Source of the DNA: Dichomitus squalens LYAD-421 SS1
Taxonomy: Eukaryota; Basidiomycota; Agaricomycetes; Polyporales; Polyporaceae
NCBI RefSeq assembly: GCF_000275845.1
Contig: NW_006766898.1
Location: 523,304-587,303 of the forward strand
Reading direction: 5' to 3'
Length of the DNA stretch: 64,000 bases
Shown here: positions 1-11,726 of the stretch, piece by piece
How positions within the stretch are numbered: the stretch's first letter is position 1
How the letters are laid out: each line of letters begins with the position of its first letter
The notes under the pieces: generated by a model
The model's input: only the letters and a program-made list of their open reading frames with translations
Databases searched by the model: none
What the model was told of the DNA's origin: nothing
Translations under genes and position numbers: made by a program

Positions 1-316
1 CGCCGGGAGGACCGACGACGGCGACGACGGTGGGAGGGGGCTGGTCATCCGGAGTGCGGTCGACGAGGGGAACATGGAGGCGAGTCTGGTCGCGCTCTGC
101 GGTGCGGCGGCCTTGCCTGTCTGCTTTGCGGCCGGACCTGGGCGCGAATGCCTGGAGGACAATGTAAGGAAGGTGTAATTATGCGACGAGGGAGGGACGC
201 ACCTTTTCGTTGAAGCCATGTTGCTTCTCCTTGCCCTTGCCCTTTGCGGACTTTTTCTTCTCTGCCTTTGCGCCCGACTGGGACGGCCGGTGGGCCTTGT
301 GCGTCTGCGAGTCCAT
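1..316 (-). CDS. BMS1: BMS1 ribosome biogenesis GTPase, 5' part only
   Basis: This is the N-terminal part of the nucleolar GTPase Bms1, which with Rcl1 drives 40S pre-ribosome maturation; the gene runs off the left edge. The start is the ATG at 316-314. Exon 1 (316-203) encodes 38 residues opening MDSQTHKAHRPSQSG followed by a Lys-rich stretch. A GTGCGT...CAG intron covers 202-152. Exon 2 (151-1) encodes AFAPRSGRKADRQGRR, then LHVPLVDRTP and VVAVVGPPG, the beginning of the P-loop. The KAHR start, the HVPLVDRTP motif and the P-loop directly after it are the classic Bms1 order. It is head-to-head with the PPC89-like gene, with 272 bp between the starts. Identification is strong although only about 88 residues are visible. 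Confidence 0.9.
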
Positions 317-533
317 GGGAGAAGGGGAGGACGGGACCGGAGTCTGCTGTGGGAGGAAGAGACCTCGGACTGAGAGGACGATGGAGCGGGCGCCTCTGAA
401 AAATGAGGACAATAGGGTTAGGGTCGGGTATTCACGGGCACGTGAGAGGCGCGTAGATGTTGAAGACGGGCGCCTGTGGCCCGAACCACGGCCGTCTGCG
501 TCGAGGGCCGACTCCTGCTCCTCGAGTCTCTCC

Positions 534-551
534 CACACACACACACACACA
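534..551. repeat. (CA)9 microsatellite
   Basis: Nine perfect CA dinucleotides lie in the intergenic region between BMS1 and the PPC89-like gene, about 38 bp upstream of the latter's ATG and so probably in its 5' leader. Confidence 0.9.
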
Positions 552-588
552 TCACAGCTCATCGCCCACCTGCGATACCCTCCACGCC

Positions 589-3500
589 ATGTCGAGGCGG
601 TCATCTCACCTCGACTTCTCCATCAGGGGCGACGAGCTCGAGCAGCAGCGCGTTCAGCTCGAACACAACCTACAGCACACCGACCTCTCCCTCCACCTCT
701 CCTCCACCCCAGACGAGTACTCGGACGTAGAGTACCCCAGACACGCCTCTGTTCCCTCACCCCCCTTCTCTGCCTTTGCATCTTTTGACCACCGCTCCGG
801 CGACGACTACGATCCCCATGAACAGAGCAGGTTCCACCACTGGTCGTACCACACAGACGACGGTGTCCACCCCTACGCCGCGGAGTCCTTGTCCACCGCC
901 GCGCACCACGCGAGTGCTCTTACTATCAGCGCAGGGCTCGGAGGAGGAAGGGGAGCCAGGAGGGATCTCAGCATGAGCGGGGCAGAGTACGACCCAGAGC
1001 GGCCGCTACAGGGCATCATGGCTGGCATAGCTGGTCGCTTCAACGGCTTCGATGCCAACTCGACCAAGTCAAGACAAATCGTTCGTCGTATCATGTGCGT
1101 CTACTCGCGTCGTAATCGTTGATTTCTTCCCTCCCACAGACAGCAAGCGTCGTCGACTTTGATCCCCTCATCGTCGACGACACCGCCGAACTCGACCGCG
1201 TCCTCCAGTCCGGGCATGCGCCACCGGGCACGATCCGCTCCGCCCGCTCCCTCTCGTCGTCATCCAGCTCGGACCTCACCGAGCCCATCTCCCCTCAGCC
1301 TCAGCAGGAGTCTCGTCCGCGCCTCGCAGACGCCCTCAGCCACCTCACCTTCTCGCCAAAACGACCACGAAGCGCACAAGGCTTCGCGTCGCCCCGTGCC
1401 TCCAACGTCATCATCCGGAGCTCGACTCCTGACCGCTCTGCCATCGCTCGCCACCTCCCTGCCTCTACTCCGCGTCCACAGCGCCGTGTAAACCAGTCCC
1501 TGTCCTACGCCCAGAACAGCGTCAGCATCTCGCAGGGACATGCTGAGCCCGAAGTGCAGATCACGCCTGCCACGCCCTCCCTCCGTCAATCCCATCGCGA
1601 GCAGCAACAGCAGCAACAACAACAGGACAAGGAGAAGGATGAGTCGTCCAAGTTCACCGCCATGGCACGCGGCCTCGCGCGGGAGATTGAGGAGGAGGCT
1701 GACGCGGCCATGAAGCGCAACGCCCGCCAAGCCCCTACCGCAGAAGCGACCCCCCGGGCGGCCTATCGCCACAGCACGATCCCGATGCGGAAGCACCAGC
1801 ACCACCGGAGCCCGCTGAAGGAGATGGTAAACGAAAGGCCTGAGAGAACATCGTACACCGTCACCCCGTTCAAGAAGAGCGTGCAGCTCCCGGACGTGAC
1901 GGGTCTCACGTCGGCCATCGCGTCTCCGACGAAGGTGGACGTGGAGTTCTACGGGTACGACCCAAAGGATACCACGGAGGCTGAAGGTATGCGAGGGAGC
2001 GTTTACAGATCAACTTGGTCGCTCACTCCGTGCCTTAGCTCGTCTCATAGCTACCCTAACCGTCGTCCAGAACAAGCTCACTCATCTCGAGGCGGAAAAT
2101 AGCGTCTCGCGACGGCGCGTACGCGAACTGGAACTCGAGCTCGAGGCGTGCAAGCAGGAGGTCGCTCGTGAGCGGACGCGCATCCTCGAGCATGAACAGA
2201 GCGTGATGAGGGACGACGAAGCGCCAGCGGGGAGGAAGCGCGTTCAGCGGGAGCGGCCACAACAGCAGCAGCAACAACAACAGCAGAAGAAGGCTGGAGA
2301 GGATCAGGCGGAGCTCGCAGCTGCAGAAGCAAGATACCGAGCCGCTGTAGACGAGAAGAAAGGTAAGGAGCGTTCACCCCGTCTCCGACCCCGGTGGACG
2401 CCGGCATGCTAACCGAATCGACGCAGCCCTGGAGGCACTGATAGGCACCCTCCGCACGCATCTTACCCGGCTCACCGCCGAGCTGTCCGAGCACAAGCAG
2501 CTCCTGCTCGAGCTCCGCGCCCTCCGTGACTCAGACGCGCGCGCCCTGGCGGAGAAGAGCAGGGAGGTGGACAAGCTCAGGCAGGAGGTCGAGCGGCTCG
2601 CGGGCGAAGTCGAGGTCCTTCGGGGGGTCGTCGAGGAGGGCCTCAAGGAGCGGCGGAGCTTCCGCGAGCAGTCTGTCAGCCACGAACAGGGGTCCGCGAC
2701 GGAGTCCGCGGGGCAGAACAGTGAGGAAGAGAGCGGCGACGAGGAGGATGCTCGCGAGCCTCAGCAGCAGCAGCAGCAGCAGCAACAACGAGCAAGGCCG
2801 CCGTCGGTACACTCGGAGGATAGTGAAGACGAGGCCACCGAAGAGGATTCTATCAGCCGTCGTTCTCCCACCCCTTCTCCGCGACGGAGGTTGAGCACAG
2901 GTGCGGCGGACAAAACTATGCGAACCGACATTGCCACCGTCGCGTCCTCCCAGACACACAATCTCTCCGTGAACCCGAACGCGTCCAAGCCATTCCTGGA
3001 CGAGGAAGAGGTCAGCCGCATCGCCCAAGAAGTCGAGGAGCGCCGCTCCGAGCGCTCCATCCAGTCACGATCGCAAGATTCTCAGTCCGCGTCCGGATCG
3101 CAAGAAGGCTCACGGAGCTGGTCGCGACAGCCCAACCCCAACCAGTCCAGGCGGCCTTCGCGCGCAGGCTCGCCGTCGGTGATTCTCGAGCCCGACGCGT
3201 CGGGGTCCACGGCTCTCCAGAACGCCGTGCCCCAGCTTGAATACTCCGTCCGCTTTGCCGAGGAGGTCAACCGAGCTACGAGCAGTCGCCCGACGTCGCC
3301 GTACCTCGACACCACGCAGGCGCAAGCACAGTCCCAACCCCGCCCATCTGCACCGACGCCCGCCACCGCCGCCGCTGCCCGAGCCGGCAGCCAGAAGCGG
3401 AGAACGCATGCTGCAGCCCAGTCCGACGGTGAGACGCCGTTCCCCCAGATCCGGGGGGCGCAGCTCGAGAGGTTGTTCTTTTCCGCGCCCGAGCACAACT

Positions 3501-4154
3501 CTGAGACGTGCACGGTGTGTCATCGGAGACGGAGACGACGCCCAGCAGACGTAGAGCAGGCCGCGTCGTGGTTGAGAGAGCAGCGGCGGCACCGCGCGAA
3601 GGACGAGGATGAGGACGAGGGCTTTGTCGAGGGTGCCGAGGATGCGCGAGATCGGAGAGCATACGCAGCAAAGGCTGCGAGGGACGGGGAGAGCGGCCGC
3701 GTGCCGCCGCAGACCGTGCTCGCGCGGGTACTGCGGGAGCTCGAGGATGACTTCACGCATTACAAGAGGTACGTGATGACATGTCGACCTCGTGGGCCTT
3801 TTGGTTCCTGGCTGACTGGGCAAACAGCATATATGTGGAGCTTGCGGACCAGTACAAGGACATGGACCCAGTGTCCAACGTCGTCAAGCGAAACGTACTG
3901 GCGGACCACTTGCGGGAAGTGATCGATATTCTCGAGCAAAAGGCAGGTGCCTATTCTCGGCACAGTCAATCAATACTGAATTTTTGTTCGCTATGCAGGG
4001 CAATCAAATAGCCTCGTTGTACGACCTGTTGACTTTCAAGGACAAACCCGTCAGTGAGTCTGTCGTTCCCGACAGGGCACAATCGAGGAATGTCCCTCGG
4101 AATGCAGGCACAGCGCAAGGACGTGTCCCTATCCGCCGATATCCTAGTTCATAG
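589..4154 (+). CDS. Cep57/PPC89-type spindle pole body protein
   Basis: Predicted structural protein of the spindle pole body, related to S. pombe Ppc89 and the Cep57 microtubule-binding family. My model has seven exons (589-1087, 1144-1986, 2051-2362, 2427-3768, 3828-3942, 3999-4053, 4108-4154), 3213 nt in all, giving 1070 residues. The N-terminal half is disordered and Ser/Pro-rich. The middle has coiled coil (NKLTHLEAEN, LEALIGTLRTHLTRL) and three poly-Gln tracts encoded at 1602-1625, 2260-2286 and 2762-2788. A CxxC pair (CTVCHRR) and a Lys/Arg/Asp-rich stretch precede the C-terminal Cep57-type domain with IYVELADQYKDMD and VVKRNVLADHLREVIDILEQ, ending SLYDLLTFKDKP. The intron between the last two motifs needs a GC donor to stay in frame. 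The final intron (4054-4107) is a multiple of three, so retaining it also leaves an open frame. Exact splice sites of the first two introns are less certain. Confidence 0.85.
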
Positions 4155-4544
4155 CCGTGTTCTTGTTCATACCCCTCGACTCTTTCGCTATCTCATCTTA
4201 TAGACTAGCCTTAACGCTGACTTGACTGTCCTCACGGCCTAGCCTCACTGTATATCGTCGCAAGCACGCACGTACACTATGTATCATACTGTAGCTTAGC
4301 AAGAATTTATCGGACGCCGAGTCGGTTCTCGTTGCAGTATCGTAAACCTTGTCAATATCATTGCGTCCTGAATCTGGAGCGAACTCAACAGCAACCTTAG
4401 CGTTAACCAGTGCACGTCGGGTGAACACCAAAGACCAAGAACAATTGGGCGCAGGTGTGTGTTGCAAGGCGGCGAGCAGCTTGTTTCATCCACTGAAAGG
4501 AATACAAACGGATTTACTCAAGGTAACTCATTCAAACTTGTATC
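4155..4544. other. Convergent intergenic region
   Basis: This 390-bp stretch lies between two genes that end towards each other (PPC89-like and GH131). It should hold both 3' untranslated regions. I see no supported gene, repeat or structured RNA. Confidence 0.6.
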
Positions 4545-6038
4545 TTACTGGCACTGTGAAGGAAAACGCTCGTATTAAGTGGGTGACTACCACTCGAGGA
4601 CTCAATGCCCACCTGGTAGTAGTAAGGAGGCGACACAGCGGTGCAAGTGAATGGGCTTGCGCAGACAGTCGGGCCGGTGTAGCCAGTTCCTACAATGCGG
4701 CGTGGCATACGAGTTAACACTGGCTCAGCAAGTTCATAGGAGAGTGACATACCGCCGCACTGTCCCCATTGACTCTGAGCAGGGCCGGAAGCCGATGTGG
4801 TGGAAGAGACTGGGGTCGACACAGGCACCGTCGAGGTAGGTGGGGTAGTCGGAGTCACCGAGGTTGAGCCCGGGGGCGCAGGAGAAGATGTGCCGGAACC
4901 GATGGCTGTCGTGATGGGACCCGATTCGATGTACACTCCAGAGACATACCAAGTCTCGGGCGTCGGGGTGTTGACGATACGAAGGATGCCAACGTGGAAG
5001 TCCTCAGAGTTGGTGGAGGTTGAGGCCGCGATGTTGTTAGCGACTTTGGTTAGGGGAGCGGACCCGTTTGATGCCCAGAGACCAACCGTCTCCGCTGAGA
5101 ACTGGGAGAGGCCATACGCAACGCGAACTTGGTAAGAGAGGACGTAGTTCACTTACATCAATGTCGTACGCGAAGTTGTACCACTGTCCTGCGACGAAGG
5201 GCGTGCTCCACTGCGGTTGGGAGCTAACGTGCCACTCGAGGTTGGTCGGATTGGGGGCAACACCGTACTTGAGCTGCACACGTTGTTCAGACATGCGGAG
5301 GTTACCTAGGAAAGCGCAGAACTCGCCTCGGTAAAATGAGACTCGAAGAAGAAAATTTGATGCTCGAGAGTAGACTGGGTTTGCCCAACATATCAGGAAA
5401 ACACCGAGGGAACGAAGAGAGACTCTGGGACTCACGTCAGGAGGACTCGTGTCATCATGCATCAGAGAGAAGTGGTAGAACAAATTCCCAGTACCCAAAT
5501 TCTGAGTAGTCTGGGGAATAAGCTCTGCCCTAAAGGAAGGTCAAAATCATCTCAGAAGATGCATCATTGAGCACTGACCGCTCCATGTTCGAGTTCCAGG
5601 TGGCAGTAGAGTCGATGGTGATACGAAGACCGTGTGTCTCGGCGGTGTCTGCCGGGTTTTTGTACGAGGGATCCAAAGCGAGGTAGTGCGAAGTGGGTTC
5701 GCTGCCGTGAATGTACTATGGGCCTTAGTGAACACTCATTCTCATTCTCCTTAGTCGAAGACCCAGTCCTTACCCATTGGTAAGTTCCGACCTCGTTGGC
5801 CCAAGACCCTGCGACGAGAGCTACATTAGCGACTGTGAAGGACAAGCTATTGGTCGAGCACTGACAATTGTCGAAGTCGGCAACAGTGGTGAAAGGGTTG
5901 AAGGAACCTGAATGTAACTCGTTAGAGGCAAGTCCCGTTGGGAGCGAGGTTTAGGAGCGCACCATCCCAAATCGTAGTACCGCCGCGGACGGCACTGGCG
6001 AACGCGAGCAAAGACGCAACTGTAACCCGGCCAATCAT
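4545..6038 (-). CDS. Secreted GH131 beta-glucanase with C-terminal CBM1
   Basis: Predicted extracellular glycoside hydrolase family 131 enzyme (broad beta-1,3/1,6- and beta-1,4-glucanase) with a family 1 carbohydrate-binding module, a typical plant-cell-wall enzyme of wood-decay fungi. The start at 6038 gives a signal peptide, MIGRVTVASLLAFASAVRG, then TTIWDGSFNPFTTVADFDN, WSWANEVGTYQW, ELIPQTT, HQIFFFESHFTELKYG and WYNFAYDIDFSAETVGLW, all matching the GH131 fold order. A Ser/Thr/Pro linker (about 35 residues) leads to QSQWGQCGGTGYTGPTVCAS, the CBM1, whose last cysteine comes from a 9-nt terminal exon (4553-4545, Cys-Gln-stop). There are about eight introns. The one at 5326-5274 needs a GC donor, because the nearest GT alternative would include an in-frame TAG. 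A TATA box lies about 60 bp upstream. Identification of both modules is firm; some splice sites are inferred. Confidence 0.9.
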
Positions 6039-6537
6039 GTCGACGGTGCTCTCGATCGTAGGCGAGACTCCTACGTGTACGTACCGTTGCCTATCCTTAT
6101 ATACCCGAGCACGGATCATAGTGCAGGGAGTACCTCGCATAGGCTTCCTTGTAGACTCATTCACAGTTGTCACCGTGTCATGAGCGAGAATAGCCCGCCA
6201 CTATGATGGGATAAACGTCGGGAGGACCGGAGATGCGGACGCCCCACATGATCACGGCCACGAATATAGAGGGGCCCTTAGCTTCATGTCGCGACGAACG
6301 ATCCACTGCGCCCACGGGGATGCGCTCGGAAATACCGTGGATATACCAAAGGTGATTAAACTGGTACAAATGAGTATGCCTTCCGGGGGTATGAACATGA
6401 CGTTAAAACAAACGCGTGAGCTTGCGTGCAAGCGGAGAAAGTGTAGGGATAAGTTACGGCCGCAGACGTCGTCCGGCACTAGAAAAATCCAGCAGGTGAT
6501 GCGTAAGTCGTACAGTTCGTGAGCGTCGTCGTCGTGG
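6039..6537. other. Intergenic region: GH131 promoter and CSC1-like 3' end
   Basis: This 499-bp stretch is upstream of the GH131 gene and downstream of the channel gene on the same strand. It contains the GH131 TATA box. No other gene is supported. Confidence 0.6.
6095..6103 (-). promoter_or_regulatory. TATA box of the GH131 gene
   Basis: TATATAAGG on the minus strand, 57-65 bp upstream of the GH131 ATG. Strong TATA boxes are common in highly regulated secreted-enzyme genes of fungi. It is a sequence match only, with no expression evidence. Confidence 0.6.
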
Positions 6538-9500
6538 TCATGAGCGTCGGAACATCCAAGACGTCAACCAAGATTTCGGTTGTTGGGCTTGCTCCTCCTC
6601 TTCCTCGTCTCGCTCCCGAATGTCCTCCACGGCATCCTCTTCCTCGGCAATTGCAACACCGTAAACCGCCTCCTGTACGGAGATGATTTTTGAGCCCGCA
6701 GAACCACTGCTGTATTGTCCGGCGAGTGACGGGCGAATGGGGGCCCCTTCAATGACGGATAGTGCAGACCTCGCACCCAAACTCGGGTAGTTCCGTACTC
6801 TTCGCATACCGAGCTCGTGGTCCATCGAAGCTGCGCGGTTTCGACGATGAGAACCCGCGGGTAACAAGGAGGACGGCGGACCCGATGGCGCCCCTCGACT
6901 GCTAGCTTGGGAGACAGCGGAGCCTATGGACATTGAGCGGTAGCCGGGGGACGAACCAACGTCGTATGTGCTGGGGCGCCCGAGGCCGATGTGCGATCCC
7001 GTGGATCCCGTAGTACTGTGGGTTGACTTCCGCCGCTTGGACTGGCGACGGTATACAGGGGCTGTCTCGACGTCGTCTTCTCGGTTACTGCTACTGATTC
7101 GGGATGCGATCAAAGGCGGGAGTTGGATCTCTTCCGATCCGTCTAAGCGTTTGTAGAAGCTCGGATGCACAGACTCCGCATCCTCGTCGTCACTCGCGAA
7201 GCTCGCAGCAGCCAGCGGCAACGAGAAGCCGCTCTCCAGGAACTCCTGGTCGCGCCATGCAGTCAACCTCCCGGCCGCTGGTTGAGTCGTCAACGATATG
7301 CGAAGGTCGACAGTATCATCAAGGTTCAGGATGCCGAGCGGATTACGCGGTAGCCATAAAAGGTTCTCGATATGGCGGGTATAGTAGGGATTGTCGTAGG
7401 TATGGTTCGGAGAAGACTCGTCTTCCCAGGCCGGATGAGGAGGATGTTTCGACACAACGGCGGGGTCGGTCTGCTCTTGATCCGCTTGGCTCTCGCCTCC
7501 ATTGCTGACCTCCCGACAAGTCTCCAGCATCGGCCTGATGGCAGGCGATTCTTCGACAGGAGAAGCAAGTGTAAGAGGTACCGTAGAACTCGATCGCCGC
7601 ACGGGACCAAAGGGGTTTGGCAGATGCCGCGGAGAGTTGTGCGGGCGCCTCGCAATCGAAGCGTATGCGAAGTTGATTTTCAAAGGAAGACGCCACGGCC
7701 AGACGTTGCCCATGGAGTTACCGCTGAGCCTCGCTTCCAGGTCACTTCGACCGGCCTCGCTGTTGGTCGGTGCTGCCTCGTCAATGAGGTCCTCTGTTGC
7801 CTGTCCTGTTCCGCAGACAATCTGAGCCTCTAATTCATCGTCGTGTTCGAAACGAGCGCGACAGAGGCGAGTGAGGCTGGACATAAATCCATGAGCTGCG
7901 CGTAGGGCACCGGCGAGGAGGAATTGTACGCACAACATCTTATATGCGGCAGTTATGATGATAAGGACAGCGGAGATGCCCACGTTGACAGTCTTCTTAT
8001 TGACAACCATGTATGCAAGGAACACGACTTGCGCGAGGATCAGCCCTGAAGATACATCAGGTAAAGTCTTCGGCTTCGGTGACGATATGACGTACCATCC
8101 AGCGAGAATCGGACCATCCGGATAAGCAACTTCTGACCGTTGCCCTCGTAGTTCTTCGCATAGACATGGAGCAGCTGGCAAGTCCGTTGGTCATGCATGC
8201 CAATTTAGGACACTTACAGGGTAGCGTGAGCCTCACCTGATTCTTAATAACAGCTGGAAGCTCAGTCAGAACACGCAACACGAGGAAAGTAAGCAACTAC
8301 TCACTTCGCTCTACCGCGAAGTACACCAGGGCAAAAGGGATCACGAGAGGGTTCAGCAACGCGAATACAAGCAGAACATGCATCACGAGCACGTGGTTAG
8401 GCAGCCAATCTTAATTGTCCCTAATCAGTCAGCAGTCCTAGAGGATTAAGGCCATGCCACCCACAGTAGTAGTTGAAAGTGCGCGGACGGATACCCATTG
8501 CGCGCTTGCGAGGCGTGACTTGCCGTCGAGTGGCGGGGTATAGGATGAGAGGTAGCTAGGACGACCTTAGTACATACACCAACGGCGATACGTCGCAGAA
8601 CTTACGCCCACTGAGAAATAGGGCGAACTATTATCAGCGAGTGCGTCGCGAGGTATGCGGAACCTACTCACACAATGCAATTTCGAGTCCACTGTGCATA
8701 GCAGTCGTGAAGATGACTGTACAGCCGTCAGCGACTATCAGGCGTGGGTGGGATCGGAAGCACTCACACCAGCCAACATAAAATGGAGCAGCAACCGGGA
8801 AGCTCTGAGCAATAACGTTGACCACTTTACTAGTAGCGACGGATTTGAACGAGAGCAGGAACGACTGCAGAGCCACGGTCCCCACGCAGAAGAAAACCAA
8901 AACGTTAACAACCAAGAACTTGTAATATCGCGTCATGATACGGTCGTGCAGAGCAGACAGCGTTGCGATCGTGTGTGCTCGCTTAGCAATGAGTACTACC
9001 GAGCCAGCAGTCAGAGTCGGACAGAAAGACATACAAATGCAATAGCTTACGAAGCAGCAGCGGGATCAGTAACGACAACAGTGACACCAAAACTGTGGGG
9101 ACGAAAGACTGCAGGAGCTCCTCTTCCCATTGATGGGAAGAAAGGAAGTTCAGCTATGAGATAGATTTAGCGGTTGAGTAGCGTTTGCGTGCTTTGATGA
9201 ACGTACCAATCCCGGCCAAAGCGTACTCAGGTTCTGAATGTTCACGAGAGCGACGAAGGAGGTCACCGGGAAAACCCAGAAGATCGTGAATGCCCTTCGT
9301 TGTATCGTCAGACGGGATTGCACTCCAATACGACAACAATGTAAGTGGACATACCAGACGCCCAGCTCTACCACCCAGTCTTTGACGAACTGGACAAATC
9401 GCTTAGCAAAGACGCAACGACCGACGCGCTACACACATACCTCCACCCTGAACGTCGGCTTCATCAGCCGCGTCCAGTCCAGATCCTCGTACGACGGTGC

Positions 9501-11435
9501 CATAGTCACCAAGCACTGCAGGGGGTTGTCCGGGTGCACCGCGAGGTACTTGCACGCCCTCCGCGCGTCCGCCGGGTCGACGAAGGTGACGAACGCCGTC
9601 GACATGGGCTCGAACTTTGTCAACGGCATCGACCGTTTCTCCGATATCATGTTCGTCACGATCTGGAGCTTCGCCGTGTAGTAGTCGATCGCCGGCACGG
9701 TCTTCCCGCGGAAGATCGACGAGAGGTGGATGAGCGGCTGGTAGGCGTCGAGGGTGCTCCGCGGGAGGCTGAGCAGGGCGTCCCAAACGGTCTTCCCGTC
9801 TGGGACCTGCGGTGCCTTCTCGCGGACCTTCGTGTGCGCCGCTTCCAGGTCCGGATTGCTCTTCGCGAAATGCCTGCGCCATCCGGAAGAACGACCGTCC
9901 GAAGCCAGATCTGTATGCAAGGCAGGCAGGTAAGGCCTGAGCGTGCGGATGAGGAGCTGCATCCGGTCCTCTCCCTCCTCCGTCCCATCATCACTCTGAT
10001 TGACGGCGTCAACGTCTAGAGAACCCGAGATACTCCCTCGCATGGCGGCAACGGACATGCGCCGCACCGCTGTCCGGAGCATGCCAGGAGAGCTGTTCTG
10101 TCTTTGGATGGCAGCCTGCACGTCCATGAGGGCCTTGCGCGCCAGCTTGATGTGTGCGGTTTCCAGAAGGCGAAGGGTCTCCTCCCGTCGTTCCAGCATC
10201 GACGCCAGGTCGTTCATCTTCCTAACGAGGACAACGCGGTCGATAGCTGGGGGACCGTTCTCTCCTGGTTTGGGTTCCTGAGTAGGTGAAGAGCGACCCG
10301 GAGTGTTCTCGCCACCAGACCCGCCCGTAGACAAGCGCGTCAGATGAACCTGGGTGGGGATACGTCGGGCCCGGTTAAAGAGGAACGCGAAGGTCTTGTT
10401 CAAGAAGCCAGGCTGGGTCGATGATGTGATACCAAGGGCTGGCAGTGCAACCCGCCGCGACAGGTAATATTCGAAGTATTCCTTCAGATCCTTCTCAGAC
10501 CGGAGCGAGTGGGGAATATTGGTGACCATTACTGTTCGTAGCCGGAGCCCGCGGTTGGTGTGGTCGTTGTCCAAGGGAGGTAGAGCATGGAAGGGGTACT
10601 GTGGATGCGGGTGAGGGTCATATTGGGCGCGTCGTTCGGCTTGGACATCAGAAGCGGCGCGATTGGCGGCGGCGAGGATCTTCTGGGCCCTATAGTGGAA
10701 AGCCCCTTTGCAGATCCAGTACAGGGTTCCAAACCAGGTGAAGGTAATCCAGACGAGCAAGACAATATGAACCCAGAGTAGAGAGAGTCCCTTTGGCGTG
10801 GTAACCAGAGAGGAGATCGACGCGCGCGTCATGGATTTGGAAGAGACAGTCCCGTCAGAGAAGGTGACATGTATGGGGAAGAGGATGGCTAAGGTTGAGA
10901 GGCACTGGAGGCCCGTGAACCAGAAGCATCCTCGTAGCCAGCGTATATAGAGCGAGGCATCGACACCTCGGAGCTCGTTGAAGCGGTCCTCAGGAAATGT
11001 GAGGACTTGCTTGATCCATCCTAGTGGCCATTTGCGTGGCAATGGCGGCGACGGTCGCCTGCAGCTAGATGAGATTCTCTATAGGACACACGAAGCGAGT
11101 CGCACTCACTTGGCCCATGACCTGCCTTGGTACAAGCTGGAAATGGACGCGCGCGATGAGCGCTAAGACCTCATACGCGGAGCAGGACGACCAGGACTCA
11201 CTATCCAAACTCCCAAGACTCGACGCTGCCCAAGCCCTCGTCATGGGGACCCTTGCCCCGACGTTTCCTTCGCATTATCTCATGGGCGGTAATAGTGACG
11301 AGCAAGATGCCCCCAGCAACAACAGACTGGTTGATGAGCCCGCTGGAGACGCCATTAGTTGGGGAATGCGCCAAGTTAGTGAGAGCAGACGCACCTGTAG
11401 TCCTTGGAGAATGGTCTGTTCTGAATGGTGGCCAT
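6538..11435 (-). CDS. CSC1/OSCA-type calcium-permeable stress-gated cation channel
   Basis: Predicted multi-pass plasma-membrane channel of the DUF221/OSCA/TMEM63 family, which opens on hyperosmotic or mechanical stress. A 41-nt first exon (11435-11395) starts MATIQNRPFSKDYS; the second carries the first membrane helix (GLINQSVVAGGILLVTITAH) and WEFGYLYQGRSWAKRP. The large exon ending near 9440 contains PRKWPLGWIKQVLTFPEDR, further helices, and the cytosolic PHM7-type domain with VMVTNIPHSLRSEKDLKEYF, STAFVTFVDPADARRA and APSYEDLDW. Short exons between about 9400 and 8180 carry the pore helices, for example FWVFPVTSFVALVNIQNL. The last exon (from about 8090) carries two more hydrophobic segments and a long, Ser-rich, probably disordered tail ending WLTSWMFRRS. 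The total is probably 1,150-1,250 residues. Exact borders of the small central exons were not all resolved. It is head-to-head with NDUFS4. Confidence 0.88.
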
Positions 11436-11726
11436 CTCCGATGCCGACTAGCATGCACGGCAGCTCGAGACGAGGCAGCCTAGGCCAGGAAAGCTCGGAG
11501 CGGGGAGGCTGGCGGATGCCTGCAAAACCCCAATCCACTCTATCCAGCGCGCTTCTCCGGTGATCCCACCACCCTCGGTTGCTCGGCGCCATGCGTTCCA
11601 TTCTTGGCCTCCCCTCCCAGCAACCGCACCCCCGGTTTGAACCGGTTCACCTCGCACCCTCCCTCCGCACCGTCAGACAGGTCCCGCTCGTCGCCGGCTG
11701 CAGCCATCCGCTCACCAACGCTCACC
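11436..11726. promoter_or_regulatory. Shared divergent promoter of the CSC1-like gene and NDUFS4
   Basis: The two start codons are 291 bp apart and face away from each other, so both promoters and 5' leaders must lie here. The stretch next to NDUFS4 is pyrimidine-rich, as often seen near fungal transcription starts. No TATA box was recognised. Confidence 0.5.

Noticed and set aside
1260..1805. Minus-strand frame of 181 residues opposite the PPC89-like gene
   Set aside because: It is the antisense shadow of a strongly supported coding exon, Leu/Arg-rich from reverse-complemented Gln/Ser codons, with no family features.
2531..3028. Minus-strand frame of 165 residues with a poly-Leu run
   Set aside because: The poly-Leu is the complement of the CAG-encoded poly-Gln tract; the plus-strand frame carries the conserved protein.
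4054..4107. Last intron of the PPC89-like gene could simply be exon
   Set aside because: The segment is a multiple of three without a stop, so retention is possible, but the perfect GTGAGT donor and TGCAG acceptor favour splicing; the gene call is unaffected.
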